A DNA stretch of 64,000 nucleotides from Patiria pectinifera (lineage: Eukaryota > Echinodermata > Asteroidea > Valvatida > Asterinidae). A program made the translations under genes and the position numbers. The notes under the pieces are model-generated. The model was not told where the DNA came from and did not search any database. It saw only the letters and a list, made by a program, of their open reading frames with translations. Position 1 is the stretch's first letter. Each line of letters starts with the position of its first letter. The stretch covers positions 22,656,863 through 22,720,862 of the forward strand of contig CM057135.1 in NCBI GenBank assembly GCA_029964075.1. The letters run 5' to 3'. Positions 21,950 through 31,700 of this stretch are shown here, one piece after another.

Positions 21950-22880
21950 AGGGTACAATAATCTCAGTAACGGCTTGTTATCCTTAGGCATTCTGCTTTC
22001 ATTAGCCGCTTAAAGGGCTCCGTTTTCGAGAATACAAAACCTGTATCTCGAAATGCAGTATTTTGGGTATCCTATAAAACGTCGTCTTTGAAAGAAAGTG
22101 TACCGCACACGTTGAAATAATTTAGATTTTTATTTCATTATCCTAATCATCACTCTCCAGGGGCACACGTTATTTCAGTATAGGCTCAATCCAATGAGGT
22201 TTTTCTGCTCTAATCAGCCACTTAAAGAGGCTCCGTTTTCGAGAATATCTCGAAATGCAGTGTTTTGGGTTTCCTTAAAAATGCCGTCTTTGAAAGAAAA
22301 TCTACAAATAAAACATATTTTTATGTCATCATCCTAAGTATCACCTTCCTGGGCACTCTTCATTTTCATTGTGGGCTCATTCCCATGAGGTATCATGCTC
22401 AAATTAGCCACTTAAAGTGGTTCCATTTTCGAGAATATCTCGAAATGCAGTATTTCGGGTCTCCCATTGAACGCAGTTTTAAAGAAAGTGTACCGCATAT
22501 GTTTTGAATAAATAATATTTTTATTTAATAATCCTATTTTCACCTTCTAGGGTGCACTTCATTTCAGTATTTGTTTATTCCAATAAATGTATTCTGCTTT
22601 AAGTAGCCGCTTAAATAGACTCGATCGAAATGCAGTAATAATGCTTTTCCTATAAAACGCCGTTTATGAAAGAAAGTGGACCGCACGTTTAAAAAAAAAA
22701 ATCCTAATTTTCATCCCCTAGGAGGCACTTCATTTCAGTATGGGCTGATTAAAATGAGGTTTTTAGCTCTTATTAGCCACTTAAAGGGGACCGTTTTCGA
22801 GATTTTCTCGAAATGCAGTAGACTTTTTGTGGAATTCCTATAAAACGCCGGTTTTGAAGGAAAGTATATCGCACGTTTTA
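21950..22880. repeat. Internal tandem array, five units of about 185-200 bp
   Basis: The shared core CTCGAAATGCAGT occurs (AAATGCAG positions) at about 22051, 22253, 22443, 22628 and 22811, giving spacings of 202, 190, 185 and 183 bp. Each unit has a CACTTAAAG-type box, a TTTCGAGA/TCTCGAAA dyad (lost in unit four), and a GAAAGAAAGTGTACCGCA-like segment. The units have diverged from one another. Confidence 0.8.
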
Positions 22881-23715
22881 AATGAATCCCAGTCTGTATA
22901 AGCCTGTCCGTCGCGCAGTCCTAGCCTAGTACATTTTGTACTCCGTTCATTTTAGGATTACAACTCCACATACACAAAATTACATAAAGGTGAAGTAGTA
23001 ACGGTTATCTCTTTTTAGTCATCATTATAATGTTGCGGCGCCGTTAGTTTGTTTTGAAAGCTGACGGAAAGCGCGCGAAACAGAAGATCCCTGGTTCCCT
23101 CATACGCCATTCAATTATTAAGACGGGTGTGTGTGTAACCAATGAATAACTGGTTATTCGTCACTTCGTCAGATACTGGATGCGCGCTGTTCTGATATGA
23201 CCAAGCGTCGAATAATTTATTCGTCAGTTCGCAAGACAAAGTTTTTCCAATATGTGCCGATTCGTCACTTAGTGGGTTTCGGAACAACAAAAATGAAGTG
23301 TTTTCATGAATTAAAAACCTAAAAATCTGAAAATTCGAATATTTTTAACCCTAAAACTCAATTAATAAAAAAAACTCCAAAATGACCGATTCGTCACTTC
23401 GTCAGATATGCGACGATGTATATGAGGCTGTGGTAAATCGGCAGGATACTCTCTGTGGCCCAAGCTGAATTAGAATACAAATAACAAAACTCTTAAATGT
23501 CCTAGATCTATTATAATCGCAAAGGACTACGAAATAATAAGAAATAACGTAAGGTATATGGCTCATTTGTATAACATAACAGAAAAGAGCATTTTCCTAC
23601 CTAAAGCAGTCGATTGGGTGAAGAAATAAGCAGCTAGCGATTATGTAACACTCTTATGTAGGATTATGAAGTGAAAGTGAAAGTGAAAGTAACGTACACG
23701 AACGCGCATCATATA

Positions 23716-23866
23716 GACCGCTTGCAGATGCGTTTGATAATCGACGCGGGAAGGTGCGCGACGCCATCTTGTGGGACAAGCGTATTTCTATCCATGCACA
23801 TTTTGTCCCAAAACATGGCGTAGCACACCTTTGTGCGTCAATTATCGATCGCGTCTGCAAGCGGTC
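23716..23866. mobile_element. Foldback MITE, 151 bp, TATA TSD
   Basis: Termini GACCGCTTGCAG and CTGCAAGCGGTC are perfect inverted repeats, and the two halves remain largely complementary for about 65 bp each, so the element is a near-complete hairpin. It is flanked by TATA on both sides (23712-23715 and 23867-23870). The empty site is preserved in the left BEL LTR near 14512. A TA duplication is an alternative reading because the TSD is itself repetitive. Confidence 0.85.
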
Positions 23867-24299
23867 TATAGAATGTTCAGTGTGCGCATCGTAAAACAAC
23901 CTGCGCGCATATTTGGAGGCAAGCCCGCGCGCGCATGCTTAAAGGTAAGCCCGCGCGCACTCAACCTGTCACTAACATCCGGGACATATCCTCTGTCTCC
24001 AAGATCCGAATGATAATTGTTGAATTCGTCATGTTCCAAAGTTTTAAATCACAGGCGCGTCAATGCGTACATTCTAAATGCACAACGCACAACAGGCGCG
24101 TAATTTTGGCTCAGTTGCATGTCCATAGACAATCAACCATTGTTCTAGGTCAATCGATTCAGTGTCTCTTGCGCATGCATCCGCGAACGAGTAACCGGTC
24201 CTACACCGTCGTTCCTTGGAAACAAAGTTGCTGCGTCACAGACGGTATTATTTCCAGAGTCACTTTTTACGTGGGGGTTTCTTATCAAGGTCTGTTGTC

Positions 24300-25135
24300 G
24301 CTTAGCCCACTAAGGGACTTCACTTGTAACATAGGGCCGAAGTCTATCGTGGTGCAGCACTTTGTCTCCTTTTTTTACTCATACGCAATACCACAACACA
24401 GGGTCCTTTCCATGGGATTTGTAGTTTTGGACTTTTTCCTTTGTGTCGGCTTGTATCCAGATAGTAGACAAGGTCTGCGGAATTGTACTATCTCTCAACA
24501 ATGCGTGTATCGTAGTTATGTTTCTGCCATTCAGCGCTGCGGCCCAGATGCTCTCTGGCAAGGGCGTGACAGTTTTCCATTTGGTTCCTCATTTCCGTCA
24601 CATATTCTGCTGTGGTTACGTGGCTTTCCTCATGCCAGGGCTTTGGGTACAAAACATCCATCGGTAGATTCACCTCCCTTCCAAACATTAGCATATTTGG
24701 GGTAAATTCAGTAGCAGGGTGTACAGTGCTCTGGTATGCCGCAGTCAACAAAGGGATGAGCTCGTCCCAGTTCCTCTGGTTTTCATCCACGTAACTCCTT
24801 ATCATAGTCACAAGTGTCGCATTGAATCGCTCAATAATTCCATTTGAAGAGGGGTGATACGGGGTAGTTCTTGTTTTGACAACATCCAGCACTCGGCACG
24901 TCTCTTTGAAGAGTCCACTTTCAAAGTTGCGACCCTGATCAGTATGTATTTCCAGTGTGGATCCGTATCGACTAACAAAGTCATGCACCAGTCGCTTTGC
25001 TATTGTTTCCGACTGTTGATTCGGGATTGGATATGCCTCGATCCATCTCGTGAAATTGCTGCCAATCACAAGCACATACTGATTGTCTCGTTCTGAACGT
25101 GGAAATGGTCCCATAACATCTAATGAAACACGGTC
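24300..25135 (-). pseudogene. pol: Gypsy integrase core and tail (fragment 2)
   Basis: The core has Asp in the SLDVMGPFP block just upstream of the 25114 ATG, Asp in IHTDQGRNFES and Glu in GIIERFNATL, so the DDE triad is intact. Further conserved features are FTRWIEAYPI and MLMFGREVNLP. After about 24560 the reading frame shifts and continues as a typical C-terminal segment with KGKSPKLQ and a Trp-Lys-Gly-Pro motif. The long plus-strand ORF over the same bases is a shadow of this integrase. Confidence 0.8.
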
Positions 25136-25365
25136 GAGGGGTGCTCCGACTCAATAATTCTGAAGAGGTGCTCTTGGCTTCCTGTGAGGTTTCTTCCTGG
25201 CCCCGCAAACACTACAACGGCGAATATGTTCCTTCACATTCGCAGTCATCCTGTACTAATAGTACCGTTGTTTCACTTTTGCCGTTGTATTCGCGACTCC
25301 CATGTGGGCGGCTGTGATGGAATTATAACACTCGGCTAGAACCTCTTTACGAAGTGCTTGTGGGA

Positions 25366-26395
25366 TTAACAACTGCAATTATCCGGTTCACCTTTCCGTG
25401 AAATCCAGCGCTTATAAAGTACCCCCTGTTGTCGTTCCAACAGCTCCCAGTTCAGCCAGTATCTCCTTATCTCTGGAAAAAGCGCTGCTGCAGTATTCCT
25501 CTCCGGGCGTTCACCGTGATCTATCCAACGGTGCAAACTCCCCAGTACTGCGTCGCCCCTCTGCAACCTGGCAAATTTACTTGGCAGGTAATTCATAATC
25601 AACGTTGTAGAAGCTACTCTTCGATTCCACATCGACACAGTTTCATTAGTTTGGCCCTCAAGTTTGGTTTTCATAGCTTTACACCGGCTCACAATAAATT
25701 CGGATATCATCATCACCATCAGCAACAAACTTGAATACAGGGCATTTCCTATCTTCGACAGATATCTCGTTTGAGTTGCATCATCCTCCGCCGACTTATT
25801 GGCAGGTTTCACAACTCGTCTCGTTGATAGTGGAATGACATCATCAGTCCCCGTATGAAACTCATTTCACGCTTCGTATTGTCTTCGGCAATATCTGCAA
25901 CCACCGCACGGTAACGCATGTACTTGGCATTCACCGACGAAACAATCACACTGCAGTGGGTTACATTACTTCCTGGATACCGCATCAGCATTTCCATGTT
26001 TTACGCCTGCTCGATGAAGAATCTGGAACCGATATTGAGCTAGCACCTCCAGCCATCGGGCTAGCTGATCCTGTGGTTTCTTGAAACTGAACAACCATCT
26101 CTGTGATTTATGGTCCGTGCGTAAGTCAAACTCCCGTCCAAGGAGGTATGACGAAACTGCTGTATAAAAGTTACGCCAGCCAACAATTCGCGTCGTGTCA
26201 CACAGTAACGCCTTTGCCGTTTATCCAGTCGTTTACTGGCGTACGCAATTACCCGTTTTTCGCCGTCCTGCTCCTGCGATAACACAGCACCGATTCCAAT
26301 GTTCAAAGCATCCGTATCTTCCTTCACTCTTGACACGCATGATTCGGGTAGATGTGAAACACGAATGACAATGAGTTCCTTGAATGCACGATAAT
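25366..26395 (-). pseudogene. pol: Gypsy RNase H to integrase-linker region (fragment 2)
   Basis: RNase H homology begins with AFKEL, then EDTDALNIGIGAVLSQ, VIAYASKRL and YCVTRRELLA (Glu). The frame then shifts through the DHK and HGNADA blocks. The 25812-25366 part (LHRWIDHGERP, YWLNWELLERQQGVLYKRW) is the linker that normally leads into the integrase zinc finger. At least three frame changes separate the pieces. The RT domain is missing. Confidence 0.7.
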
Positions 26396-27354
26396 TATCC
26401 TTGTGATGTGATATTCGCTCTTTGCGACATGCCTTCAAATCTGCAGACCACTTAATGTCATTGTGCAAATCATCACATAACTGGTCAACAGTGTGATCAA
26501 AGTGTGAACAAAATTGTTTCACACAATTGTGAATATGGTGGCACAAGTCCCTATCTATATCAAGGAGGTGAGGTGCTTTTCTCTGACGCAGTAGAGTTTG
26601 AAATCCAGACGATTTGCCTCTCATGTATGCAGCCGAGTCAGACAACACTGATACAAGGTTGGTGAACGAAATGTTGTTTTCTTCAAAAAAAACATCACGA
26701 ACTGCTTCAGACACAATCCCTGCATTTATCACTTTAAGTGAAACAGAAGCCAGGTGATATAAAACTGTGGACTTCTCTTCCTCTGAAAAGTACGACACAA
26801 GGACACTCCAGACTTTCACATTATTTTGGCAGTGCACTCATCCAAGTTAATTGAGAATGGAACCTACTTTATATTATTAATAAATCGTTTATGCAGGACT
26901 TCCGAAAGTCCATTGCTCAGCTTGTATGCTGTAAAAGTTCTACTCATAGAAATTTTGTCCAAAGATTTGTGATCCTGTGACATCCCCTTGGCGTAGTCGA
27001 GTAGATGGGGTGCAATTGAAAAAAGTTAAGGAGTTTTCTGCAACAAATGACACAGTCTTTGCTTCTGCGTGTGACTTGCAGTCCCAAAAGCTGACAGCTT
27101 GAGACACAGTCTCTGGGTTTGATGCACATGAAAGGCCATGGGTATTGGGTGCAGCTCCATATGACAAGGTGCTGGGTATTAGGTGCAGCTCCATATGGCA
27201 AGGTGCAACTTTTAGCACCAACAAGATGTGATCCTTCGCCTATTTTTTCAGAAACTCTCTGAAATGCTGCAGGAAGGGGCTGGGAATTTTTTACAGTGTT
27301 TCTTGAGTTAATGTGTTTCTTTGTCTTGGCATGGCATTTGTCTTGGCATGGCAT
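26396..27354 (-). pseudogene. hAT-like (BED/TTF-finger type) transposase relic
   Basis: Three blocks occur in shifting frames: an N-terminal Cys/His segment (CHAKTKKHINSR, 27354-27310), KTVSFVAENSL near 27040, and a longer block 26837-26440 with VLSDSAAYMRGK, APHLLDIDRDLCHHIHN and CDDLHNDIKWSADLK. The order resembles hAT-related proteins that are multicopy in marine invertebrates. The superfamily call is from memory. A 34-bp tandem duplication at 27140-27207 interrupts the coding signal. Downstream it is replaced by Gypsy sequence at about 26395. Confidence 0.5.
27140..27207. repeat. 34-bp direct tandem duplication
   Basis: Two adjacent copies of a unit starting GGGTATT and containing GTGCAGCTCCATATG, with few mismatches, lie within the hAT-like relic. 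Confidence 0.85.
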
Positions 27355-27927
27355 TTGAGAACTCGTTTGCCTCCGTTTCCATATTTAAGGTTATCATTAC
27401 ACCAACTGCACAATACTATTCCTGCAAAGAAGCAGAATAGAAAACAAGATAAAACTGTAAAATTTTCTTTTGGAATAAATTATGAAATCCATAAAAAGTA
27501 TGTACGTAATTCAATCACTTTTCAAAGATCAGCCAAAAAAATAAGTAAAGAAGTGAACTTATTTTCAATTCGTAGCCTGGGTATAAGATTAGGCATTAAT
27601 TCAGACACAAACGTTGCAACTCTATTCCACAAAAGTTTATTAACCATTAGGTTATTCAGTTAAACATATTTAATAAAATCAATCAGCAAATTCACGATCA
27701 TTGTTTTACAAATTGTCTATTTTTATGTTATTAGTAAGGGAAACATCACCTACGCGTGTTTTTAAAAACTTACTCAGAACTATTAGTAGTACAAGTCAAC
27801 AGAAAAAAAACTAGGAATTTCGCCGAACCAAAATCGGAGTCGGAAATGTGTGCCCGACCGCAGTCCCTTCATGTACCGAGAACGATATCCACAACACAAG
27901 AACAATGTAAAATCTAAAAACAACGTT
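27355..27927. other. AT-rich non-coding
   Basis: No coding homology or defined repeat was seen. Confidence 0.5.
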
Positions 27928-27931
27928 CCTG

Positions 27932-28551
27932 TGTCACGGTCTCACTTCTCCGGCGTGCTAGCTTCTCCGGGTGGATTCGGCGGACAGTTCAGCACGTTAC
28001 ATGAGCACGATACATGCTGATGTGTCCGCTGTGCTTACATTTCCTCGGGCTGTACATGTATTACCAAGCCTATTAATAACACACTGAGGGGAGGGAGGGA
28101 CATCCAAGAATGTGTTATGTAACACTTCCCGCATGGCCTTGCAAGCATTCTGATTTGTGTTCCCATGCAGCGTCATGCATGGGTGTGTGTGTGTGTGTGT
28201 GTGTTCATGGAGGAATAATTAAGGACGAACTCCTTGGTCCGTGTTCCTTGCTCGTTCGAGTTCCATTTTGTCTTTATTTTTGCAACCATGCGGCTTAAAA
28301 TCAATGTGCATTTCAAGTTTTTTTGGCTATGGTTATTGGGAGTTGTGCGCGCAATTCTGGATTCGACTGGTACCCTGTAACCATACATACACATATCCTA
28401 TGATATTACGTGCACCAGTACAACCCCGAAGAACTCAGCACACAAATAAAGCTGACGAAAATGTACACCACTGCACAATTTTGTGCATGCGTGTTGAAGC
28501 GAAATTTCCCTTTTGAAGAAGCTAGCACGCCGGAGAAGTGAGACCGTTACA
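27932..28551. mobile_element. Non-autonomous TIR element, 620 bp, CCTG TSD
   Basis: The left end (27932-27966, starting TGTCACGGTCTCAC) and the reverse complement of the right end differ at one base over about 35 bp (TGTC versus TGTA). Flanking CCTG at 27928-27931 and 28552-28555 forms a 4-bp TSD. No transposase is encoded. A 4-bp TSD fits few cut-and-paste superfamilies (for example Chapaev-like or Sola-like); no firm assignment. Confidence 0.8.
28182..28204. repeat. GT dinucleotide microsatellite
   Basis: A run of about eleven GT units inside the 620-bp TIR element. Confidence 0.9.
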
Positions 28552-28555
28552 CCTG

Positions 28556-29868
28556 GTAAATGAAGTTTCCTAATGTATGTAGAGAAGTAGTCCCCATTGT
28601 TTTTTATCTCTTTCCTCTAACCACCGCCACTGAAACATATCTTTCACTCCGGTTTCGATTTCCGAAAGATTATCTTGCCGCTTGACAATCCTTAACATTT
28701 TCCCAGCGGCTAGCATGCATCGTATACATACACGCAACATGCACACACGCACCATGCACGATGTGTGTACCGACCGCCTTGTGTGCCGGTATTGCATGAA
28801 TTTTGGTTAAATGAAATACGGACTCATTTGTAGTATTGCACATGCTTATGCATAGATAATTAGGAGAGGGACGGGTCACGTTCGAGGGAAAAAGGGAAAG
28901 AGAGTCCAATGTTCATGGGAGTCCGATTTTTATATGACACCGGTACGCCGCGTGTCATAGATCAATGTTTAACCTGCTTTCCCAGCCGGAAGAGGTTCCG
29001 ATCAGCGTTGGTGTATGTGTTTCTACCGTAGAAACATTCAATTTGTGACTGGTGAAAGAGATTAAAACTACGCTCGCGCTTATTTTTACCTGCCGTTTTC
29101 ATCGACTTTTTATTCGAAATTATGGTTTGAAAAAAAAATCACATTTTGTGGAAAAATCATTAAAAATCAAATTTTGTGGGACACATTGTAAGATGAATCG
29201 AAAATATCGCTGGAAAAGTCTAAAAGTCGGTTGTCCAATTAAAATCGAAAAAAAAAGTTTCATCTCTGAACACTCGGAATACTCTATCAGCAGCTTAACA
29301 GACTGGGTACATCGTACGAGATGGGTATATCACATATGCTTTGATATTCTGCGATTGCTGGCAGAAGCTGGCATGGATGTTACGGTAGGGATCTCGTGTG
29401 CTCAAGTTGAGGGCATAGGTGGTAGGTAGACAGCATCACTAGAGGTGCTGTGTTGTCCTGAGATGTGACATTGCTTGATGGCAAGTATGACATTTAAGCA
29501 ACTGTCTGTATGCTCGTTTGTATAATTAACGTAAAACAACAAAAACAAAAACTTCACTTACTGATGTTACTGCTAAACCACTCTAATCAGTAATTTTGTT
29601 GAATAACTATAATTTGATGGATTATTAAAGGAATGTCATACAAATACACAACTACACGTACGAGGATACCGGAATGGGACCACAGAGGGGTAATCGTAAT
29701 GTTTCCCTTTTCTTTTCTTTCAGCCAAGTGATCTTGGCTGAATTTATACGTCAGCAGGTATCTTTATAGTTGTGTAAAGAGGGTTATATCATTTTGATGT
29801 TTCTACTGCGATACAGCATTGTATACACTCACAAAGACATAACCCAAAACATATATTACTGTAGTTAC
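28556..29868. other. Non-coding
   Basis: No supported gene. Further exons of the minus-strand P-element-like gene would be expected here, but none was recognised. The plus-strand frame 29052-29429 has no identifiable domain. Confidence 0.45.
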
Positions 29869-31700
29869 CGCAGTTTTGGAGCCGGTCCCACGTAAAGGTC
29901 GTGAAAAATGCCGTCAAGTGACAGAATGTTGGTCAAAAAACCGAGAACACCAGTTTTATTGCGCCTGTAAATTACAGGCACTCCAAAACTGTCTCGGAGA
30001 TTCAGCAGATACGATTTTTCCTGCTGAATGAAAGGTCTCCAAGACGACATTGTCTCAATTTGGAGGGGTGATTTGAAATCTTTTGCGAAAGGCTTTCTCG
30101 ACTCGCAGAAATCAAACAATCTAAGAATAAAGAAAATATGCAAAACAAAGTTACACCAATTTCGGTAGCTATAGGCCTCGAGATGATGAGAGACATGTGT
30201 TATCAAGAGTTCCAGGATTGCGATGCAACCATTTGGTTCTTGCAAATCATTGACAGGTAGACTCGACTTGGAATACAATGTTGAGTTTTAGGTAGGAAAA
30301 TTCACATCAGTTGAATTTGGTGTAACTTGGCTTAGCATATTCTTCTATTCTTAGATTGTTTGATTTTCCCCCAACTTTCACTTGGGAGGTAACGCACTGA
30401 GTATACAGTGTTTACAAAAATTCCATCTTATGAACGCTTAATATTCAAACAATCCCAACGAAACCCTATCAATGATGCACATTTTTTTGTTATTTGTCGA
30501 CTATTTCAAGACCAGGTTTGTTAAGCCAAACGCACGGTTTTGTATATCCATGATCATAAAATCCGATTTACTGGATGGACAAGTCGGTTTCTCCGTCCTG
30601 CAGAGCTTTCCTTGAAGCAAAGAGATTTCTCATCAGCTTCACCATGTGGCAGGCATCCACCCACATTGGTAGTTGGGCTGCAGGTGCAGGGATGTGGGAC
30701 CCAAGTTTTCATTTGGCGAGGTATATCCAGTTCAACGCCAAGAAGTTTGACTAGTAATTTTACCATTTAGGTCATCACCTGGAAAGAATTAAAAAAGGAA
30801 ACAACCAAAACACACGCAAGACGATAATTTCCTTTATATATAATAATAGAAAAATAAATGGTGATAAATTTCGCCAATACTTTCAAGACTGACGTACCGG
30901 TAAGTCCAGCAACACTGACGCCGGCTTCCCATAGCAGAACCAATGCATGTGTGATGAGTTTCGCCTGTACCTGTGCATTCATGCCAGCCACTGGGAAGTA
31001 ACCGATGGGCAGTTTCCAGTGAGCATTGATGCCAACTGCCATGGGAACTACGCATTGTGTAGCAGGTCGATTGGTTGTATGTCAATCTAGATCCTCGTAG
31101 CTTCCAAAATAAAAAAAATAGTAATTTCACGCTATAAAATGAAGATTTATATGGTAACAAATGTTTCAAATACAGTCTCATGACGTATGACAGAAACTTT
31201 GAGTGACCCTCGGTTCTTTTCAGAAACTCACAAACTCACTAAAGAGATTTGTCACATGGTGTGTACTGTTAATTTTATCTTATTGCTACCTTCACATGCA
31301 GACCTTCAAATCGTATAATTCAGATTATGTTTTCATATAAATCTATAGAGAGCTATATTGCGTTTGAAGTAATAAAGAAGAAAATAATATTTACCCAATG
31401 TATCGCTTCCTGTCAAACTCCACCTGCTTCCTGATGCTCATCGCATCTCATAAGACAGACGAGGGTGTCGTGGTGCAATGACGTCTGTTTAGCTCGGATG
31501 GCGTCAAAGCTTCTTGAGTGAAGCCCCGGATATCAGTCTAATGATGCCAACCAACTTCGTATGGATCTGACCCTTCGAAGAGCGAACTCTCCTCTGACAA
31601 AATCGTAGGCCTTAGTTGAACAGAAATACAGGTACATCGCAAAGTTCTTGACTTCTTGGCTGTAACACTGGTTCAACTGAGATCTGTGGCCCTACAGCAG
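29869..31700 (-). pseudogene. P-element-like transposase gene (THAP9-related), degenerate copy 1
   Basis: Exons on the minus strand are about 31700-31395, 31047-30898, 30778-30572 and 30120-29869, most bounded by consensus splice sites. Exon 1 has the helix-turn-helix region (FAMYLYFCSTKAYDFV) and, in a shifted frame, DEMSIRKQVEF with the first catalytic acidic residues. Exon 2 has WKLPIGYFP and LLWEAGVSVAGLT. Exon 3 has KLLGVELD then, after a frame change, DACHMVKLMRNLF. Exon 4 has ESRKPFAKDFKSPL and KTGVLGFLTNILSL. These blocks occur in order in Drosophila P transposase and THAP9. Frame changes near 31540, 31480, 30755 and 30670 make it a pseudogene. The N-terminal THAP exon was not found. 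Confidence 0.8.

Larger units (their letters stand above)
21241..23416. mobile_element. Non-autonomous TIR element (2176 bp) inside the BEL 5' LTR
   Basis: The left end TCGTCGCATATCTGACGAA and right end TTCGTCAGATATGCGACGA are perfect inverted repeats. Comparison with the other LTR shows the empty site ACATGTATATG and a TG duplication (ATG if the last A is counted as flank). Many subterminal TTCGTCACTT motifs occur at both ends, such as 21470-21480, 21530-21540, 23156-23166, 23393-23402. No transposase is encoded. The middle is a satellite-like array (21950-22880). Superfamily unassigned. Confidence 0.85.
13865..23971 (-). mobile_element. BEL/Pao LTR retrotransposon, near full length, with nested insertions
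   Basis: Two direct LTRs (13865-14611 and 20896-23971) flank gag, nucleocapsid/protease, RT/RNase H and integrase in that order on the minus strand. The LTRs are nearly identical apart from scattered substitutions, a small indel near 13965, and two DNA-element insertions in the right-hand LTR. Frameshifts in gag and at the gag-protease and protease-RT junctions, plus a TAG at 16456-16458, make this copy defective. The outer flanks (ending TTCGG on the left, starting CTAAC on the right) do not form an obvious TSD, suggesting recombination or deletion after insertion. Confidence 0.9.
20896..23971 (-). repeat. BEL/Pao 5' LTR, disrupted by two insertions
   Basis: It aligns with the 747-bp LTR at 13865-14611. 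After removal of a 2176-bp element with its 2-bp TSD and a 151-bp element with its 4-bp TSD, 743 bp remain. It ends at 23971 (CCTGTCA on the plus strand). The paired LTR supplies the uninterrupted sequence at both sites, so the insertions post-date retrotransposition. Confidence 0.9.
23972..26395 (-). mobile_element. Truncated Ty3/Gypsy retrotransposon fragment
   Basis: Only RNase H (partial) through integrase and its C-terminal tail are present; gag, protease, RT and LTRs are not visible. The right edge fuses to a hAT-like relic near 26395; the left edge abuts the BEL 5' LTR. The domain order is standard (RNase H, then integrase), so it is unrelated to the Gmr1-like element at the window start. 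Confidence 0.75.

Noticed and set aside
23935..24705. 256-codon plus-strand ORF
   Set aside because: It overlaps in antisense the Gypsy integrase on the minus strand, which has a complete DDE triad; the plus-strand translation has no domain.
29052..29429. 125-codon plus-strand ORF
   Set aside because: Low-complexity Lys/Ile-rich translation in AT-rich DNA without homology or codon structure.
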